This document shows, one piece after another, positions 38,355 through 46,894 of a stretch of DNA of 64,000 nt. Positions within the stretch are counted from its first letter, which is position 1. The number at the start of each line of letters is the position of its first letter. This DNA is from UBA6019 sp035535055 (GTDB taxonomy: Bacteria; Chloroflexota; Dormibacteria; Dormibacterales; Dormibacteraceae): NCBI GenBank assembly GCA_035535055.1, contig DATLQT010000053.1, forward strand, positions 1 through 64,000. Direction: 5' to 3'. The translations under genes were made by a program, and so were the position numbers. The notes beneath the pieces were generated by a model. That model ran no database searches and was not told the DNA's origin. It saw nothing but the letters and a program-made list of their open reading frames with translations.

Positions 38355-39350
38355 TCATCGACGTGACTCCACAGCCTGGAATTGTCGGAGGTTGAAGATC
38401 AGGACCGGCACCACCGCGAGCAGCAGCACGACCGCCACCGCGCTGGCGCCACCGGGGTTGCCCGCCTGGAAGAGCAGCTTGTACATCCGGTTGGCGAGGA
38501 CGTCGGTGCCGAAGTTGCCCGCAGTCATGACGTAGACGATGTCGAACGCCTTCAGCGCGAAGATCACGAGCGTGGTACCGACCACCACGACTGTCGGCAT
38601 CATCAGCGGGAAGATGATGCGTCGGAAGATGGTGATCTCCCCCGCGCCGTCGACGCGCGCCGCCTCCAGCAGGTCGGTCGGGATCCCCTTCAGTGCGGCG
38701 GAGAGGATGACCATCGAGAAGCCGACGATGCCCCAGATCCCGGCCGTGATCAGCGCGTAGTTGTTGACGTTGGGATCGCTGAGCCAGGTGATCGGCTGGA
38801 GATGGAAGAGGTTCACAACAACGGCGTTCATGGTCCCCGTCTGCGGCGTGTCCGGCGGCTGGTAGGTGTACATGAACTTCCAGATCACGCCCAGGGCGAC
38901 CGAGGAGATCGCCATCGGCATGAAGATCAGCGACTTGACTATCGACTCGTAGGGAACGCGGTCGAAGATGACCGCGAGCAGGAGTCCGAAGAAGAGGACC
39001 AGGAGCGTATAGAGCACCAGCCAGAGGACGTTGTTGCGGATTGCGATCCAGGCTCCCCCGTTCGGGAAGTTGCCGAGCTGGACCGCGTAGTTGTGGAGCC
39101 CGACCCAGTTGCCCGCCGCGTTCTCGAAGCTTTGGATCACCGTGGCGATGGTCGGGAACACCAGGTAGCCGGCGACGAAGAGGAGGGCGGGGCCGACCCA
39201 GATCCAGGGCCGGACCCCGCCTCTGATGCGATCGGGAAAGAGGCGGACGAGGTACTCGCCAAAGATGATGTAGCCGGCCAGGACCGCCGGCACGGCGACG
39301 ATCACGACGACCAGCGTGACGACATCCGAGAGCAGGAGCCCTACGTCCAC
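38355..39350 (-). CDS. Sugar ABC transporter permease (MalF type)
   Basis: A 331-residue permease. An N-terminal anchor is followed by six further membrane segments. The EAA loop reads EAARVDGAGEITIFRRIIFPLMMPTVV, and VWKFMYTYQ lies in a periplasmic stretch of the MalF/UgpA class. Partner of the MalG-type subunit; takes sugar from the lipoprotein encoded just upstream. Confidence 0.93.
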   Translation of the reverse strand: MDVGLLLSDVVTLVVVIVAVPAVLAGYIIFGEYLVRLFPDRIRGGVRPWIWVGPALLFVAGYLVFPTIATVIQSFENAAGNWVGLHNYAVQLGNFPNGGAWIAIRNNVLWLVLYTLLVLFFGLLLAVIFDRVPYESIVKSLIFMPMAISSVALGVIWKFMYTYQPPDTPQTGTMNAVVVNLFHLQPITWLSDPNVNNYALITAGIWGIVGFSMVILSAALKGIPTDLLEAARVDGAGEITIFRRIIFPLMMPTVVVVGTTLVIFALKAFDIVYVMTAGNFGTDVLANRMYKLLFQAGNPGGASAVAVVLLLAVVPVLIFNLRQFQAVESRR

Positions 39351-39391
39351 CGCCTCATCTCTCCCTTGGTCTATTCAGTTGAGCCGGCACC

Positions 39392-40708
39392 TCAGGACGC
39401 GGTGTAGGCGGTCGATTGGACCTGGTCGAGGTTGGCCAAGATCGAGTCCAGCTTCGATTGGTCCTTGATGAAGTCGAGGATCGCGCTCCAGTAGGCGTTC
39501 TTCATGTCCGTCGGCATCAGGTCGCCCGCGTCGTACTTGGCCACCTTGGTGGAGACCAGGGCGGTCGCCGTGTCCTTCGACAGCTGGTCCGGGTAGTCGG
39601 ACAGCGGGACGTCCTTGTTGGGCGAGATCTTGCCGCCGCGCTTGACCCAGATCGCCTGGGCGTTGGCGGTCAGCAGGTAGTTCAAAAGGGCCTTCGACTG
39701 CGGCGTGTTGTGGAACATCGACCACGCGTCACCGGAGACGACGTGCGAGCCCGCGTACTGGGTGCTCGCGTCAGGCAGCGGGAAGAAGGCGTAGTCGGTC
39801 CCCGCCTTGAGGCTCGGGTCGGCCTGGGTGAAGAAGCTGGTGATGAAGCTGGCCTGGTTCAGCATCATGCACTTGGGCGGGTTCTGGAACATCGGTGTGC
39901 CGACGTCGCCGAAGTTGGTGTTGATGATGTAATTGGAACCGCCGTAGACGTTGGAGTCGTTGGGGCCGAGGATGCTGCCGAAGGTGGTCCAGGCCTGCTT
40001 GATGGGAGCCGAGGTCCACTTCTGCTTGCCCTGCCACCACTGGTCGTAGACGGTCGGACCGACCAGGCTGAGGGTGATCTCCTTCTCGAAGTCGCTGCCC
40101 GCCCAGCCGGAGGCGGCGCCACTCTCGACGGCCATGCACCAGGGGGTGTCGCCGTTGGACTTCATCTTGTTCTGGAGGGCGATCAGGTCGTCCCAGGTCT
40201 TGGGCACGGTGTAGCCCTTTGCGGTCCAGACCTTCGGGTCGTACCACACCAGGCCCTTCAGCGCGGCCCAGGAGAAGACCTGGACCAGGTTGCCGTTTAC
40301 GGTGCCGAGGTCGATCCAGCTCTTGTCGTAGGTGGACTTGAGCGCGTTCATGTCGATGACGTTCTGCAGCGGGACGACCTTCTTCTCGTTGGCGAAGCGG
40401 GTAAGCAGCGAAGGGCTGGGGGCCGCGGCCAGATCGGGCGGGTCGCCCGCGGCCACCTCGGTGGTTAGGACGGCGTCCTGGTCACGGGTGGCGACGAACT
40501 GGACATCGATGCCGGTCTGCTGCTCGAAGGGCGCCAGGACGGCGTTGAAGGAGTCCAGCTCGCCATCTGTCCAGACGCCGAGGATGGTCACCGTCCCACC
40601 CTTGGCGGTGCTCGAGGAGTTGTTGGTGGCGCCGGGCGCACAGGCGGCTGCGAGGAGCAGCGCAACCAGGCCCAACACCAGCCTACGACTGTGTCTTAAG
40701 ACGTGCAT
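39392..40708 (-). CDS. Sugar-binding lipoprotein of the ABC importer
   Basis: A 438-residue solute-binding protein (SBP family 1). Signal peptide 1-22 ends in lipobox LAAAC with lipidated Cys23, so it is anchored outside the membrane. GTVTILGVWTDGELDSFNAVLAPFEQQTGIDV starts the mature domain and VSGDAWSMFHNTPQSKALLNYL is a typical late segment. It probably binds an oligosaccharide. Its transcript starts between it and lacI, which ends 43 bases upstream. Confidence 0.93.
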   Translation of the reverse strand: MHVLRHSRRLVLGLVALLLAAACAPGATNNSSSTAKGGTVTILGVWTDGELDSFNAVLAPFEQQTGIDVQFVATRDQDAVLTTEVAAGDPPDLAAAPSPSLLTRFANEKKVVPLQNVIDMNALKSTYDKSWIDLGTVNGNLVQVFSWAALKGLVWYDPKVWTAKGYTVPKTWDDLIALQNKMKSNGDTPWCMAVESGAASGWAGSDFEKEITLSLVGPTVYDQWWQGKQKWTSAPIKQAWTTFGSILGPNDSNVYGGSNYIINTNFGDVGTPMFQNPPKCMMLNQASFITSFFTQADPSLKAGTDYAFFPLPDASTQYAGSHVVSGDAWSMFHNTPQSKALLNYLLTANAQAIWVKRGGKISPNKDVPLSDYPDQLSKDTATALVSTKVAKYDAGDLMPTDMKNAYWSAILDFIKDQSKLDSILANLDQVQSTAYTAS

Positions 40709-40751
40709 TCCGTACCCCCAATAACTGAGCCTCTAGTGACCGATTTCGCGA

Positions 40752-41822
40752 TCATACTCCTGCCTCCTGACGGTTTTTTAGCCGGTTCCGTCCGCGGGCC
40801 AAGCCGGGCTTCCCGGTGGAGGCACGGACGACGAGCTCGGTCTTCAACGGCGGCGGCGAGACGGCCGGCTTGCCCTGCAGCCGGCGGATCAGGAGGCTCG
40901 CCGCCAGGCGCCCCTTCTCCACTATCGGCTGCCTCACAGTGGTCAACGCGGGCGTGGTCCAGGCGGCCATCGGGAGGTCGTCGTAGCCGACCACCGAGAA
41001 GTCCTCTGGAATTTTCAGGCCCGCCTCCTGCGCGGCGGCCAGCATGCCGAACGCGGCCATGTCGCTCATCACGAGCGCCGCGGTCGGACGCCGGCGACCG
41101 CGCGGAAGCGCGGCGAAGGCCCGCGCCCCTGACGCCATCGTCGCCGCGGCGGTGAGCTTGAAGGGCTCTGCCAGACCGGCCTCGAAAAAGGCCGCCTGGT
41201 AGCCCGCCAGCCGTCGTGCGGTGACCGGAGTCGGCCAGCTCCGGGAGCTGGTGGGCGGCAGCATCACGAGGGCCAGGTCACGATGACCGAGCCCTATCAG
41301 GTGGTGGGCAGCCGCCTCGGCACCGCCCGCGTCATCGACGTTGACCGCGAGTCGGAGGCTGTCGTCACCCGCGTCTTCGGAGTCGATCAGCACGGCGGGG
41401 ATGCCGAGCCGCTCCATGGTGGCGACCGCCGGGTCGCCGCCGCCGAGACCGAGGGTTATGAAGCCGTCGACCGAGGCGGCCCGGATCGCGCCCTCGAGGG
41501 AGCCGTCGAGCGGTGGCACCAAGAGCAGGTTCAGGTCGTGCGCCTCGCAGAGGTCGGCGAGGCCCTGGATGATCTCCGCCGTGAACTGGTTGGCGAAGAC
41601 GGTCGCCAGCCGCTGCGGGACCAGCAGGCCGATTGAGCCGCTTCGCCGGAGCGACAGCGCCCGCGCGGCGGGATGGGGCGTGTAGCCGACCTCGCGGGCG
41701 ACCCCGAGCACCCGGTCAAGGGTCGCCTGGCTCAGGCGCTCAGGGTTGTTGAAGGCGAAGGAGACGGCGGTCACCGACACGCCCGCGGCGACCGCCACGT
41801 CAGCGATGGTGACGCGCGCCAC
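40752..41822 (-). CDS. LacI-family transcription regulator
   Basis: A 356-residue repressor. N-terminal helix-turn-helix TIADVAVAAGVSVTAVSFAFNNPERLS (5-31) and hinge helix AARALSLRRS; the rest is a periplasmic-binding-protein-like effector domain (IGLLVPQ, AVLIDSE, GYDDLPMAAWTTPALTTVRQP). It sits between the GH2 glycosidase and the importer genes, so it likely represses both and senses the sugar taken up. A CG-centred palindromic site lies upstream at 41886-41906. Confidence 0.92.
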   Translation of the reverse strand: MARVTIADVAVAAGVSVTAVSFAFNNPERLSQATLDRVLGVAREVGYTPHPAARALSLRRSGSIGLLVPQRLATVFANQFTAEIIQGLADLCEAHDLNLLLVPPLDGSLEGAIRAASVDGFITLGLGGGDPAVATMERLGIPAVLIDSEDAGDDSLRLAVNVDDAGGAEAAAHHLIGLGHRDLALVMLPPTSSRSWPTPVTARRLAGYQAAFFEAGLAEPFKLTAAATMASGARAFAALPRGRRRPTAALVMSDMAAFGMLAAAQEAGLKIPEDFSVVGYDDLPMAAWTTPALTTVRQPIVEKGRLAASLLIRRLQGKPAVSPPPLKTELVVRASTGKPGLARGRNRLKNRQEAGV

Positions 41823-41885
41823 AGCGCAACCGATCAGGGCCCCGGAAATCCGGCTCCGGCAACAACGTCGCTACCCCAGCATCGC

Positions 41886-41906
41886 TAAACCGCTTTAACA
41901 AGCGGA
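41886..41906. promoter_or_regulatory. LacI-type operator candidate
   Basis: TAAACCGCTTTAACA is close to the CG-centred LacI-family operator consensus AAACCGGTTT. It overlaps a perfect CCGCTT-TAAC-AAGCGG inverted repeat (arms 41890-41895 and 41900-41905). It lies in the 124-base gap upstream of the regulator gene and downstream of the GH2 gene, as expected for autoregulation. Rest of the gap shows nothing I recognise. Confidence 0.5.
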
Positions 41907-41946
41907 TTTCGCGGAATCGTAGGTCCGCCGCTCGGTCAATGTCAAT

Positions 41947-43647
41947 TCACCCGGTCCGGGCGCCTGTTTTTTCGTGGCAAGCGCACATCGGTCCCTGGCG
42001 CTGCTTGGGGGTCAGCGTGGCCTTCCTGAGCAGAGGCGGCGACGCCTTGGGGCGGCGGTCGAAGGTCAGCAGTCCATTGCGTTCCTGCTCGACGTCGGTC
42101 AGCTGCGTATAGCAGAAGCCCTCCACCGGCCCCGGCCCCATCAGCGCCCGGACCTGCTCGCCATAGGCCTCGAGCAGGCCGCCAGCTCCGTCGACCTGGC
42201 CGTAACCCCAGGTGTCGTCTCCCGTCAGCGTGGCTCCGCCGAACTCGCTCACGATCACCGGCTGCCCGTGGTGGCCGAACCCCGGCAGGTACGGCGGATG
42301 TGGCCGGCCCGCGGGCGCGAGGGCTGACTCCAGGCTGAGGTAGCGGGCGGCGAGCTCGGCCGCCGGTGCGTAGTCGTGGAAGGTGAGGAGGTCGGTGTTC
42401 GCGTGCTCCCAGCCGTCGTTGGAGACGGCCGGCCGGGTCGGGTCGAGGCGGCGGGTCAGGTCGTGCAGCGCCTCGACGAAGCGCGCCTGGACTGAGACGT
42501 CGACGCCGCCAAGCCCGAAGCTCTCGTTCATCGGCACCCAGGCCACCACCGACGGGTGGTCGCGGTCCCGGCGCACGGCGTCCCCCCATTCGGCCAGGGT
42601 CCGCCGCTCCGCGTCATCCGAGTGCGCGTGGGCGTTGGGCATCTCCGACCAGACCAAGAAGCCGAGCCGGTCGGCCCAGTGCAGCCAGCGCGGGTCCTCG
42701 ACCTTCTGGTGCTTGCGGGCGCCGTTGAAACCGAGCTGCTTGGCGAGCCGGATGTCCCGCGCCAGGTCGGCGTCGGCCGGCGCCGTTAGCAGCCCGCCGG
42801 GGAAGTAGCCTTGGTCGAGCACCAGCCGCTGGACGTAGGGCTCCCCGTTGAGCAGGAAGAGCCCTCCACGCATCTCGACGGTCCTCAGCCCGAAGTGGGT
42901 TGAAACGCGGTCCAGCTCGCGCTCGCCGTCGAGGAGGCGGACCGCAAGGCTGTAGAGGTTGGGCGCCTCCGGGCTCCAGGGCGCCACCGGGTAGAGCTCC
43001 ATCCGGCCCCCCCCGGCGGGGCCGGACCAGCGGCCGGCGGCCGCGCCGCGCAGGGTGGCGACCAGTTCCACGCTCCCGTCCCCCTCCACCTCGAAGCCCA
43101 GCGCACCCGCGTTGAGGTCGGGGCGGAGCCGGATGGAGACGAGGTGGCGCGCGGGCAGGGGCTCCAGCCAGACGGTCTGCCAGATGCCGCTGGTGGGCGT
43201 GTAGAAGATCCTTTCCGATGCGGGCTTCCAGTACTGCTTGCCACGCGGGATGGTGAGGTCGGCCAGCTGGTCCTCAGCCCGCACCAAGAGCTCGTTGCCT
43301 CGGGCCCGGATGGCATCGGTGACGTCGGCGCTGAAGGGGGTGTGGCCGCCCTCGTGGCGGGCCACCTCCTCTCCGTTGACCCAGACGGCCGCCCGGTAGT
43401 CGACCGCCCCGAAGTGCAAGAGCAGCCGGTCTCCGGGCGGCCGGTCGAAGCGCCGCCGGTACCAGAGGACGTCGCCGGGATCACGGAGCCCGACGCCCGA
43501 CAGCTCGGACTGGGGAGCGAAGGGGACCAGGATCCGGCTGTCGAAGACCGGCCGCTCGCCGGCGCCGAACTCCCACTCGCCGTTGAGGTTCCGCCAGCGC
43601 CGCCGCCGCAGCTGGGGACGCGGGTACTCGGGGCGGGGGATGTTCAG
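41947..43647 (-). CDS. Glycoside hydrolase family 2 enzyme
   Basis: A GH2 protein of about 566 residues: N-terminal jelly-roll (WRNLNGEWEFGAG, APQSELSGVGLRDPGDVLWYRRRF), Ig-like domain, then a TIM barrel with acid/base Glu in WVPMNESFG and nucleophile Glu in VIVSEFGGATL. GH2 members are beta-galactosidases, glucuronidases, mannosidases and others. The first ATG/GTG in frame (43419) would cut the jelly-roll; the family N-terminus (NIPRPEYPRPQ) is preceded exactly by CTG at 43647, where homologues have Met. Predicted cytoplasmic, working with the ABC importer and the LacI regulator. Confidence 0.87.
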   Translation of the reverse strand: MNIPRPEYPRPQLRRRRWRNLNGEWEFGAGERPVFDSRILVPFAPQSELSGVGLRDPGDVLWYRRRFDRPPGDRLLLHFGAVDYRAAVWVNGEEVARHEGGHTPFSADVTDAIRARGNELLVRAEDQLADLTIPRGKQYWKPASERIFYTPTSGIWQTVWLEPLPARHLVSIRLRPDLNAGALGFEVEGDGSVELVATLRGAAAGRWSGPAGGGRMELYPVAPWSPEAPNLYSLAVRLLDGERELDRVSTHFGLRTVEMRGGLFLLNGEPYVQRLVLDQGYFPGGLLTAPADADLARDIRLAKQLGFNGARKHQKVEDPRWLHWADRLGFLVWSEMPNAHAHSDDAERRTLAEWGDAVRRDRDHPSVVAWVPMNESFGLGGVDVSVQARFVEALHDLTRRLDPTRPAVSNDGWEHANTDLLTFHDYAPAAELAARYLSLESALAPAGRPHPPYLPGFGHHGQPVIVSEFGGATLTGDDTWGYGQVDGAGGLLEAYGEQVRALMGPGPVEGFCYTQLTDVEQERNGLLTFDRRPKASPPLLRKATLTPKQRQGPMCACHEKTGARTG

Positions 43648-43698
43648 TGGGGTCGGGCCGACTCGGAGACCATTTTCAGAGGAAGATTCTGCTCCCGC

Positions 43699-43726
43699 TT
43701 GCCCTTTCGAACATCTGTTCGATAAT
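43699..43726 (+). promoter_or_regulatory. SOS promoter with LexA box for dnaE2
   Basis: A -35 TTGCCC (43699-43704), 16-base spacer and -10 GATAAT (43721-43726). Palindrome CGAACATCTGTTCG (43708-43721) fits the LexA box and differs from the imuA box by one base. Seven bases beyond the -10 is the GTG at 43733, so the mRNA may be leaderless. Confidence 0.85.
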
Positions 43727-43732
43727 GCGTTG

Positions 43733-46700
43733 GTGGGGACCCCGTACGTCGAGCTGCACTGTCATTCGAACTACTCCTTCCTGGACGGCGCCAGCCATCC
43801 CGAGGAACTGGTCGAGCGGGCGGTCGAGCTGGGCATGCCGGCGCTGGGGATCACCGACCACGGCGGCGTCTACGGGGCTGTCAAGTTCGTCAACCACTGC
43901 CGCAGGGTCGGCATCCGCCCCGTCGTCGGCGCCGAGCTGGAGGTGGACGGCCGCCACCTGCTGCTGATCGCGCGCTCGATGGCCGGCTGGTCGAGCCTCA
44001 CCCGGCTCCTGAGCCATGCCCACCGAGACCAGCCCAAGGGCGAGGCGCGGACCACGCTGGAGAAGGTCGCCGAGCTTCACCGCGACCTCTTCTGCCTGAC
44101 CGGCTGCCGGCCCGTCGACCAAGCATGGCTGCGCTCGTTGCAGGACGTTTTCGGGCGGGAATCGGTGTTCGTGGAGCTGCACAACCACCTCCGTCCCGAG
44201 GATGCCTGGCTGGCCGCGGGCCAGTCCGAGCTGGCCCGCCGCTGCGGCGCCCGGACGGTCGCCACCAACAACGTCCACTACCACGTCCCCTCCCGCCGTC
44301 CCCTCCACGACGTGCTGGTGGCGATCCGCAACCGGATGACGCTGGAGGAGGCGCGGGGACACTTGAAGCCGAACTCCGAGTACTTCCTCAAGAGCGGGGC
44401 CGAGATGGGGGCGGTGCTGGGCGCCCACCCCGACGCGCTGGCGGCAGGCTACGAGATCGCCCAGGCCTGCGACGTGAGCCTCGACTTCAGGGACGTCCGC
44501 TTCCCGGGCTTCAAGGTGCCCGAGGGCGAGACCCCTTTCAGCTTTCTCCATGGGCTGGTCCAAGACGGCGCCCGCGAGCGCTACCACCCGATCACGCCGG
44601 CCGTCTCCCGCCGGCTCCAAAAGGAGTTGGACGTGATCGACAAGACCGGGCTGGCCGAGTTCTTCCTCATCAACTGGGACCTGATGCGGTTCGCGAAGGA
44701 GAACGGCGTGCCCGGCCAGGGGCGGGGCAGCGCGGCCGACTCGATCGTCGCTTACGTGCTCGGCATCACCCGGGTCGACCCGATCGAGCACAACCTCCTC
44801 TTCGAGCGCTTCCTGCACGAGGAGATGACCTCGACGCCGGACATCGACATCGACTTCTCGACCGCCCACCGCGAGCAGATCATCCAGTACGTGTACCAGA
44901 AGTACGGCTGGGAGAGGACCGGGATGGTCTGCAACGTGGTCACCTTCCAGCCCCGGATGGCGGCTCGCCAGGTGGGCAAGGCTCTCGGCTTCCCGCCCGA
45001 CGTGGTCGACCGACTGGCCAAGTCGGTCGACTCCTGGTTCCCCGGCTCGATGGAGGAGACGGCCGCCCAGGCGGGCTTCGAACAGCTGACCGGCTCGGCG
45101 CCCTGGCGGCAGTTCACGGCGCTCTGCAACCAGGTGCTGAACTTCCCGCGGCACCTGTCGATCCACGTCGGCGGGATGCTCGTCACCGGGGAGCCGCTGA
45201 TCGACATCGCGCCGGTCGAGCCGGCGACGATGCCCGGCCGGGTGGTGGTCCAGTTCGACAAGGACGACGTCGAGGACCTGGGCCTGATCAAGATGGACAT
45301 GCTCGGGCTGCGGACGCTGAGCGTGATCGCCGAGTGCCTGGACCTGGCGAAGGCGAAGACCGGCTCCCGGCCCGACCTCGACCGGCTGCCGCTCGATGAC
45401 CCCGAGGTCTACCGCATCTGCGGCGAGGCCGACACCATCGGTGTCTTCCAGATCGAGTCACGGGCCCAGATGCAAACCCTGCCGCGGACCCGGCCGGCCG
45501 TCTTCAACGACCTGGTGGTGGAGGTGGCGATCATCCGACCGGGGCCGATCCAGGGCAACGCGGTGCACCCCTACATCCGCCGCAAGCAGGGCAAGGAGGA
45601 GGTCACCTACGCCCACCCGCTGCTGGAGCCGATCCTCCACGACACGCTCGGGGTGATCCTTTACCAGGAGCAGATCCTCGAGATCTGCATCGCCGTGGCG
45701 GGGATGACCGCCGGCTCTGCCGACCGTTTCCGACGGGCGATGAACCGGCACCGCTCGCGGATCGAGATGGCGAGCCTCCACGACGGCTTCGTCGAGGGCT
45801 GCCTCCGTAACGACGTGCCTGGCGAGACCGCCGAGGACCTCTTCCACGCCATCGAGGGATTCGCCGCCTTCGGCTTCTGCCGCTCCCACGCGGCGGCCTT
45901 CGCGCGCACCTCCTACGAGACCGTCTGGCTCAAGCTCCACCACCCGACCGAGTACTACTGCGGGTTGCTCAACAACCAGCCGATGGGCTTCTACCATCCC
46001 TCGGTGCTGGTCGAGGACGCCAAGCGCCACGGTGTCCCGGTGCTGCCGGTGGATGTCAATCGCTCGGCCGACCGCTGCCTTCCCGTCTTGTTTGAGGAAG
46101 GGGGGAAGTTTCCTCCCTTGCATCGGCCGGCCGAAACCCTTCCACCGATGCAACCCCCTTGGCCGAACGCGGTGCGGCTGGGCTTCAACTACGTGAAGGA
46201 GATGGGCGCCGGACCGCGGGAGGCGATCTTCGCCGAGCGCTCGCGAGGTGACTTCACGTCCTTCGACGACTTCCAGGACCGGATGCGGCGTAAACCGCCC
46301 ACCGCCGAGGCGATCCAGAACCTGGTCATGGTCGGCGCCTTCGAGTCGCTGGGCATCCCCCGCCGGGAGCTGCTCTGGCGCTGGCAGGAGGGGCAGCGGG
46401 CGCGGGGCCGCAAGCGTGGAATCGACCCCCAGGCGTCCTTCCATCTGGACGCCGCTCCGCCGCCGCTGGGCGAGGTCACACCGATCGAGTCGACGCGCCT
46501 CGAGTACGCCATCAGCGAGCTCTCCACCGGACGTCACCTGGTCCACTACTGGCGCGACCGGCTGGAGGCCCTCGGGGTGCTGGACAGCATCCAGGCGAAG
46601 AAGGTGCCGACCGGCCGGACGGTCCGGGTGGGCGGCCTGGTGATCGTCCGCCAGGCGCCGGGGACGGCCAAGAAGCTGCGCTTCTTCACGCTCGAGGACG

Positions 46701-46894
46701 AGCTCGGCCACGTCAACGTCACCTTCATGCCCGACGTCTACGAGCGCTACCGGAAGGTCGCCAACTCCAACTCGATCCTGGTCGTGGAGGGCGTCATGCA
46801 GCGGCAGGACGAGGTCCACTCGGTGCTGGCCAGGTCGGTGATCGGCCTCCAGGCAAAGGACCGCGAGCTCCCGACTTCGCATGATTACCGGTGA
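43733..46894 (+). CDS. dnaE2: Error-prone DNA polymerase III alpha subunit DnaE2
   Basis: A 1053-residue C-family polymerase. The N-terminal PHP domain starts at ELHCHSNYSFLDGASHP, the palm carries PDIDIDFS and KMDMLGLRTLSV with the catalytic Asp residues, and the thumb/fingers include GQGRGSAADSIVAYVLGI and FGFCRSHAAAFARTSYETVWLK. An OB-fold segment (TVRVGGLVIVRQAPGTAKK) lies near the end. Length and motifs fit DnaE2, not the replicative DnaE. It copies across lesions with ImuB. GTG at 43733 is chosen from the promoter position and the family start. The Fpg-like gene follows with no gap. Confidence 0.92.
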   Translation: MGTPYVELHCHSNYSFLDGASHPEELVERAVELGMPALGITDHGGVYGAVKFVNHCRRVGIRPVVGAELEVDGRHLLLIARSMAGWSSLTRLLSHAHRDQPKGEARTTLEKVAELHRDLFCLTGCRPVDQAWLRSLQDVFGRESVFVELHNHLRPEDAWLAAGQSELARRCGARTVATNNVHYHVPSRRPLHDVLVAIRNRMTLEEARGHLKPNSEYFLKSGAEMGAVLGAHPDALAAGYEIAQACDVSLDFRDVRFPGFKVPEGETPFSFLHGLVQDGARERYHPITPAVSRRLQKELDVIDKTGLAEFFLINWDLMRFAKENGVPGQGRGSAADSIVAYVLGITRVDPIEHNLLFERFLHEEMTSTPDIDIDFSTAHREQIIQYVYQKYGWERTGMVCNVVTFQPRMAARQVGKALGFPPDVVDRLAKSVDSWFPGSMEETAAQAGFEQLTGSAPWRQFTALCNQVLNFPRHLSIHVGGMLVTGEPLIDIAPVEPATMPGRVVVQFDKDDVEDLGLIKMDMLGLRTLSVIAECLDLAKAKTGSRPDLDRLPLDDPEVYRICGEADTIGVFQIESRAQMQTLPRTRPAVFNDLVVEVAIIRPGPIQGNAVHPYIRRKQGKEEVTYAHPLLEPILHDTLGVILYQEQILEICIAVAGMTAGSADRFRRAMNRHRSRIEMASLHDGFVEGCLRNDVPGETAEDLFHAIEGFAAFGFCRSHAAAFARTSYETVWLKLHHPTEYYCGLLNNQPMGFYHPSVLVEDAKRHGVPVLPVDVNRSADRCLPVLFEEGGKFPPLHRPAETLPPMQPPWPNAVRLGFNYVKEMGAGPREAIFAERSRGDFTSFDDFQDRMRRKPPTAEAIQNLVMVGAFESLGIPRRELLWRWQEGQRARGRKRGIDPQASFHLDAAPPPLGEVTPIESTRLEYAISELSTGRHLVHYWRDRLEALGVLDSIQAKKVPTGRTVRVGGLVIVRQAPGTAKKLRFFTLEDELGHVNVTFMPDVYERYRKVANSNSILVVEGVMQRQDEVHSVLARSVIGLQAKDRELPTSHDYR

